DNA from: Haliscomenobacter sp040401995
GTDB taxonomy: Bacteria; Bacteroidota; Bacteroidia; Chitinophagales; Saprospiraceae
NCBI GenBank assembly: GCA_040401995.1
Contig: JBBANM010000025.1
Location: forward strand, 1 to 64,000
Direction of reading: 5' to 3'
Length of the DNA stretch: 64,000 nucleotides
In this document: piece by piece, positions 60,571 to 64,000 of the stretch
How the letters are laid out: every line of letters starts with the position of its first letter
Numbering within the stretch: position 1 is the stretch's first letter
Notes under the pieces: generated by a model
What the model was told of the DNA's origin: nothing
Seen by the model: the letters and a program-made list of their open reading frames with translations, nothing else
The model's database searches: none
Position numbers and translations under genes: made by a program

Positions 60571-61860
60571 TTACTTCTTCATGCCCGTTTTTTCACCGCC
60601 TTCATCACCTGATTTGTGTACCATGAAACGGCTCAAATCCGGTTTTTGATAGGGGTAAACCCGTTCGCGTTTCAACTCGTAATTGTACACCAAGCGACCA
60701 AGGCGACCAAGGAAGGGGAAGCCAATTTTTTCGTATTCGTACTTGTTGTCGTTGTAGATCTCGTCGTTGTTAACGTGGATGCTGGCAGACAGCATGAATT
60801 CAACGCCAGTATTGAAATCGACCACGTAGGCTACATCGGTAAGGAAGCCATAAGCGTCGCCAACTTTGTTGAAAATAGCGATGTTGCTGGGGATGGAATC
60901 TTTTTTATCGCCAAACATCAAAAACTTCACGTAGCTGTCCCAGTATTCGTCTTGAGAATATTTGGGGTGGTCGCTTTCTTTGGGCAACATCGACATGTAG
61001 CGATAAAGGAATTGGTAGTCCTCCTCAGTGAGGTCAAAACGTTGCTCCGGGCGCACCGATTGAGGGAACATCACCGCCTTTAGGATATCGTGCAGTTCTT
61101 CCAGTCCGATGTAGTTTTTATTGAGGAAATCAAAGGGCTTGGCCACAAAAGTGCTGTCGTCCATATAGCCGATACCGCGCACTTGTTTGCGGAGGTTGAG
61201 TTTGGGATAAGCCTGGCTGTGAACCTGACCTTGGCGGAATACTTCATTGCCTTGGTCATCATAAAAAGCCACAGGGTTGGTGTATTTATTGCTTTCCACA
61301 TCATACCCTGGCACTGCCAGGCGGTGGACGATGCGGCTACGACGGTAGCCTTTGTCCCAAAGCTGTTTGTTGATGTGCTCCTGCCCCAGGAACTCGTACA
61401 AGCGATTGAACGCATCATTATCGCTCACCAAAAAGATTTTTTTGATGTACTGCGCCAACGATGGCAATCCGTTAGTCGCAGAGCTATCGGTTTCCGCAGC
61501 AGTTTGCGGCGCTTTTCCTAAGCCAGTACGCATAGTACTGAACTTGTTGAGGTTTTCAACCTTAAGCCGATTGATTTTTTCCAAAGCCAAAAAAGCGGCG
61601 GGCATTTTTACCGTACTGGCAGGGTAAAAATACAAATTGGTATCGAGGCCAAAGGTAAACGATTCAAAGGAGGGTACGTTTTTGGCGTTGCGGTTGATCT
61701 GGGTATAAATGATCTGAATTTGGTAGCGATCTTTATTGGCAAGTAAGGTATCCCAATCGGGTTGGGATTTTAGGATTTGCCGCAGCGGGTGTTTTTGGGC
61801 CACCAATTGGGTACTAAGACCCAATAAAAGCAACAGGAAAAGTGTAATCGGTTTTCTCAT
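60571..61860 (-). CDS. Secreted serine hydrolase (class A beta-lactamase-like fold)
   Basis: 429 aa from ATG 61860, 431 aa from ATG 61866. Signal peptide (ITLFLLLLLGLSTQLVAQ). Active-site motif YPASTVKMPAAFLALE (SxxK) and an SDN-like segment KIFLVSDNDAFNRLYEFLG. The KTG motif is replaced or not obvious (FNKVGDAYGFLTD is in the right place). It is thus a beta-lactamase-fold hydrolase rather than a proven beta-lactamase. Its start overlaps the stop of the AONS-like gene. Confidence 0.85.
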   Translation of the reverse strand: MRKPITLFLLLLLGLSTQLVAQKHPLRQILKSQPDWDTLLANKDRYQIQIIYTQINRNAKNVPSFESFTFGLDTNLYFYPASTVKMPAAFLALEKINRLKVENLNKFSTMRTGLGKAPQTAAETDSSATNGLPSLAQYIKKIFLVSDNDAFNRLYEFLGQEHINKQLWDKGYRRSRIVHRLAVPGYDVESNKYTNPVAFYDDQGNEVFRQGQVHSQAYPKLNLRKQVRGIGYMDDSTFVAKPFDFLNKNYIGLEELHDILKAVMFPQSVRPEQRFDLTEEDYQFLYRYMSMLPKESDHPKYSQDEYWDSYVKFLMFGDKKDSIPSNIAIFNKVGDAYGFLTDVAYVVDFNTGVEFMLSASIHVNNDEIYNDNKYEYEKIGFPFLGRLGRLVYNYELKRERVYPYQKPDLSRFMVHKSGDEGGEKTGMKK

Positions 61861-61862
61861 GT

Positions 61863-62927
61863 TCATGGTTTTTGAGCAAAATAGTATGTATTCAACAAAA
61901 AGGTTAAACGATTAATATCGGTAGAATGATGCCCGCTGTTGAGGACCACTCGGGTTATTGTTGGGTCTGCAAGCGTTGGATAGGCAAAGCTAGAAATTAG
62001 TACTCGTTCTGACGACAAAAACGCTGCAATGGCCTGATCCGGTATATAAAACAGGGGATAATCCACAATTTTACGCATTTCAATTGGCGATTGCAAACCC
62101 GCTACAAATTGCTGGATGTTGGTTTGTAACTGTTGTCGATGCTGGTGGTAAAGGGGCTGTGCCTGCAAAAAAGCATGCAAAAAAGCTGGCGGTGCAGGGG
62201 AAGCTCCGCCAAAGTAAGGGCTTTGCCACAACTTCTCGATAATGGATTGCGGACCAAAAATGGCGCCACCAGGAATTCCAAACGCTTTTCCCAATGAGCT
62301 GATGGCTAGCGTTTGCACATGGGCAGGCGCACGTACGAGCGAGAGGATGCCTGCGCCATCCACGCCGGTTACGCCAAATCCATGTGAATCATCGATAACT
62401 AAGATTATTTCCCGATCCGCTGATAATTGTTGTAGCCAGGAAAAATCAAATTGCTGCACCTGGAGCGGATCGATTGAATTGGCCAGGATGACCATCCGTC
62501 CTTTTTTTTGCGCGGCTTCTTTTAGGATGTATTGCGTCCAATCTTGCCAGGTTTGTTGAACTGGAGATTGGTTGTCCCAGAGTGCTGGATGCGTGCCTGG
62601 CGCCAAATGCAGCTCGCCCCATTCGCGCAGCCATTTGACCAACAATTGACCGGCCAGCGAACCCGATGACACTACCATTGCTGCTTGTGTACCCGTATAG
62701 TTGGCGAGAAATCGTTCGGTTTCTTCAAAAATATTCAAGCGGAGATTGGACAAGCGAGATCCCCCAAAATGAATGCCGTATTGGGCTATCCCTTCTTGAA
62801 GCAATTGTTGAAAATCGACGTCATGCCCCATCCCCAAATAGCCAGTACCACTAAAATAGAGCCATTCCTCTCCATCGAGGAAAAGCGTTCTTCCAGGTAA
62901 ATGATCTAAATGGTTATTGACGATCAT
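61863..62927 (-). CDS. PLP-dependent AONS-like acyltransferase/aminotransferase
   Basis: 354 aa, fold-type I, in the alpha-oxoamine synthase group (BioF, KBL). Substrate region HFGGSRLSNLRLNIFEETERFLANYTGT (GSR-type), PLP Asp in VIDDSHGFGVTG, PLP Lys in ISSLGKAFGIPGGAIFG. It is about 30 aa shorter than BioF. The following gene overlaps its stop by 4 bp (ATGA), so the serine hydrolase is coupled. No biotin genes are nearby, so the substrate is open. Confidence 0.82.
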   Translation of the reverse strand: MIVNNHLDHLPGRTLFLDGEEWLYFSGTGYLGMGHDVDFQQLLQEGIAQYGIHFGGSRLSNLRLNIFEETERFLANYTGTQAAMVVSSGSLAGQLLVKWLREWGELHLAPGTHPALWDNQSPVQQTWQDWTQYILKEAAQKKGRMVILANSIDPLQVQQFDFSWLQQLSADREIILVIDDSHGFGVTGVDGAGILSLVRAPAHVQTLAISSLGKAFGIPGGAIFGPQSIIEKLWQSPYFGGASPAPPAFLHAFLQAQPLYHQHRQQLQTNIQQFVAGLQSPIEMRKIVDYPLFYIPDQAIAAFLSSERVLISSFAYPTLADPTITRVVLNSGHHSTDINRLTFLLNTYYFAQKP

Positions 62928-63086
62928 GGTAAATTATTGCTGTTCAAAATGCGATAAAGCGTTAAAATTATAGGTTAGACGGCACATGATCATTAAGGAA
63001 ACCCATTTTTTACTAATAATTTTTATTTGTTGGTGTATTTTTATAGCCTACTGCTGAAATTCGCCAATATATTTCAAATTCTATAC

Positions 63087-64000
63087 ATGCGCGCTAACGA
63101 TCCACTTTTGGAATCCTGGGTAGAAATACCGCTTCAGTCCGATTTCCCCATTCAGAATCTTCCGTTTGGTATTTTTAAAATCGGATTGGAAACTCCTAGA
63201 GTGGGCGTTGCCATTGGAGAATGGGTGGTGGATTGCAAGGCTTTGGCGGAGAAAGGCAGTTTCGATGATCTAGGGATTGATCCCCTTGTTTTTGATCAAC
63301 CTTTTTTGAACGATTTCATTGAACTTGGAAAAACAAAAACCAGCGCGGTGCGCAACCGCTTGTCGGAGGTGCTGGATCAGATAGAAAATCCATGGAGCGG
63401 AAAATCTTGGAGGGATCAATTTTTAATTCGCCAGTCGGAAGTAGATATGTTACTTCCCGTTCGCATTGGCGATTACACCGATTTTTACTCCAGTTTGGAG
63501 CATGCCAGTAATGTAGGCGCCATGTTTCGCGATCCGGGTAATGCGCTTTTGCCTAACTGGCGACACCTGCCGGTTGCTTATCACGGAAGAGCTTCCTCGA
63601 TTGTGGTTTCTGGAACATCAATACATCGACCGAAGGGACAAATTTTACCAGAAGGTCAGCAAGAACCGGTGCTTTCCCCCAGTAAAATGCTCGATTTTGA
63701 ACTTGAAATGGGGTATATCATTGGTAAAAACTCCGATCTTGGTCAATCAATCTCTGTAAAGGCGGCAGAAGATTATATCTTTGGACTGGTATTGTTTAAT
63801 GATTGGTCGGCCCGCGATATCCAGCGCTGGGAATACATTCCGTTGGGGCCGTTTTTAGGAAAGAATTTTGGATCGACGATGTCGCCTTGGGTTGTTACTT
63901 TGGATGCCCTTGAGCCTTTTCGAGTTGACACGCCGGTACAGCAACCAGAAGTATTGCCCTATCTCACATATGAAGGGCAAAAAAATTTTGATATCCAGCT
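63087..64000 (+). CDS. fahA: Fumarylacetoacetase (3' end beyond window)
   Basis: ATG 63087 begins MRANDPLLESWVEIPLQSDFPIQNLPFGIF. 304 codons are inside the window with no stop. FAH N-terminal SH3-like domain, then the catalytic domain: DFYSSLEHASNVGAMFRDP, LPVAYHGRASSIVVSG (His of the dyad), FELEMGYIIG, VLFNDWSARDIQRWEYIPLGPFLGKNFGSTMSPWV. It hydrolyses fumarylacetoacetate at the end of tyrosine/homogentisate breakdown. Divergent from the AONS-like gene. Confidence 0.94.
   Translation, partial: MRANDPLLESWVEIPLQSDFPIQNLPFGIFKIGLETPRVGVAIGEWVVDCKALAEKGSFDDLGIDPLVFDQPFLNDFIELGKTKTSAVRNRLSEVLDQIENPWSGKSWRDQFLIRQSEVDMLLPVRIGDYTDFYSSLEHASNVGAMFRDPGNALLPNWRHLPVAYHGRASSIVVSGTSIHRPKGQILPEGQQEPVLSPSKMLDFELEMGYIIGKNSDLGQSISVKAAEDYIFGLVLFNDWSARDIQRWEYIPLGPFLGKNFGSTMSPWVVTLDALEPFRVDTPVQQPEVLPYLTYEGQKNFDIQ

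Overview
The window is a piece of a Bacteroidota chromosome, most likely from the Saprospiraceae (Haliscomenobacter/Lewinella-like). The family placement is inferred from gene content; no rRNA is present to settle it. Supporting signs are the Bacteroidota-type -7 box TAnnTTTG upstream of many genes (rpsT, paaA, glyA, prs, obgE and others), a phosphotransferase-RapZ fusion, a DevBCA-type exporter, a C-terminal-wHTH membrane regulator, and small repeats typical of this group. There are about 50 protein genes, one tRNA-Thr(CGT), no rRNA, no CRISPR, and one 100-N assembly gap (24215-24314).

Layout. 1-5.7 kb: clpX, truA, sucA (convergent) and rpsT. 5.9-9.8 kb: a phenylacetyl-CoA epoxidase locus (paaE, tetR-type regulator, paaABC) with matching operator palindromes before paaE and paaA; paaD is absent here. 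9.9-12.8 kb: class II aldolase/MtnB-like gene, mtnA and a zinc alcohol dehydrogenase, a set compatible with methionine salvage or with a DHAP shunt. 12.8-19.2 kb: a DUF4440-like protein, an APC permease, a GH26 mannanase, DUF1697 and a YncE-like/phosphoesterase fusion. 19.4-23.8 kb: kinase-RapZ fusion, obgE, adk and an NlpC/P60 peptidase. 24.0-24.85 kb: hairpin-repeat cluster with the gap. 24.85-31.7 kb: nitrilase-family amidase, rplY, prs, an NfeD-like protein, polyprenyl synthetase, glutathione peroxidase and a secreted metallophosphoesterase. 31.9-37.8 kb: glyA, then an exporter operon (ATPase, lipoprotein adaptor, permease, TolC). 37.9-43.1 kb: methyltransferase, nucleotidyltransferase, AAA/DUF4143 ATPase preceded by a 72-bp palindrome, an unknown protein, a membrane-bound wHTH regulator and a divergent lipoprotein. 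43.3-46.0 kb: myo-inositol oxygenase and a sodium/solute symporter. 46.3-46.9 kb: a small protein/HNH nuclease pair. 47.1-57.9 kb: zinc metalloprotease, GH3C/beta-lactamase-fold hydrolase divergent from a PBP4-type peptidase, a large membrane protein and hemN. 58-64 kb: an amber-interrupted GNAT gene, gamma-carbonic anhydrase, a DUF5615/DUF433-like toxin-antitoxin pair, tRNA-Thr with a foldback element, a serine hydrolase coupled to an AONS-like enzyme, and fahA cut by the window end.

The most interesting layer is the non-coding mobile DNA. A 157-bp element (call it element A) with inverted ends and 3-bp TTA/TAA target duplications is present in four full or partial copies plus one 30-bp ends-only copy. 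In three cases it sits exactly on the stop codon of a gene and restores a stop. Two unrelated small elements also occur: a 104-bp one with perfect 18-bp inverted ends and a 9-bp duplication, and a 162-bp foldback element at a TA beside the tRNA. No transposase is encoded in the window, so all three must be mobilised in trans or be fossils.
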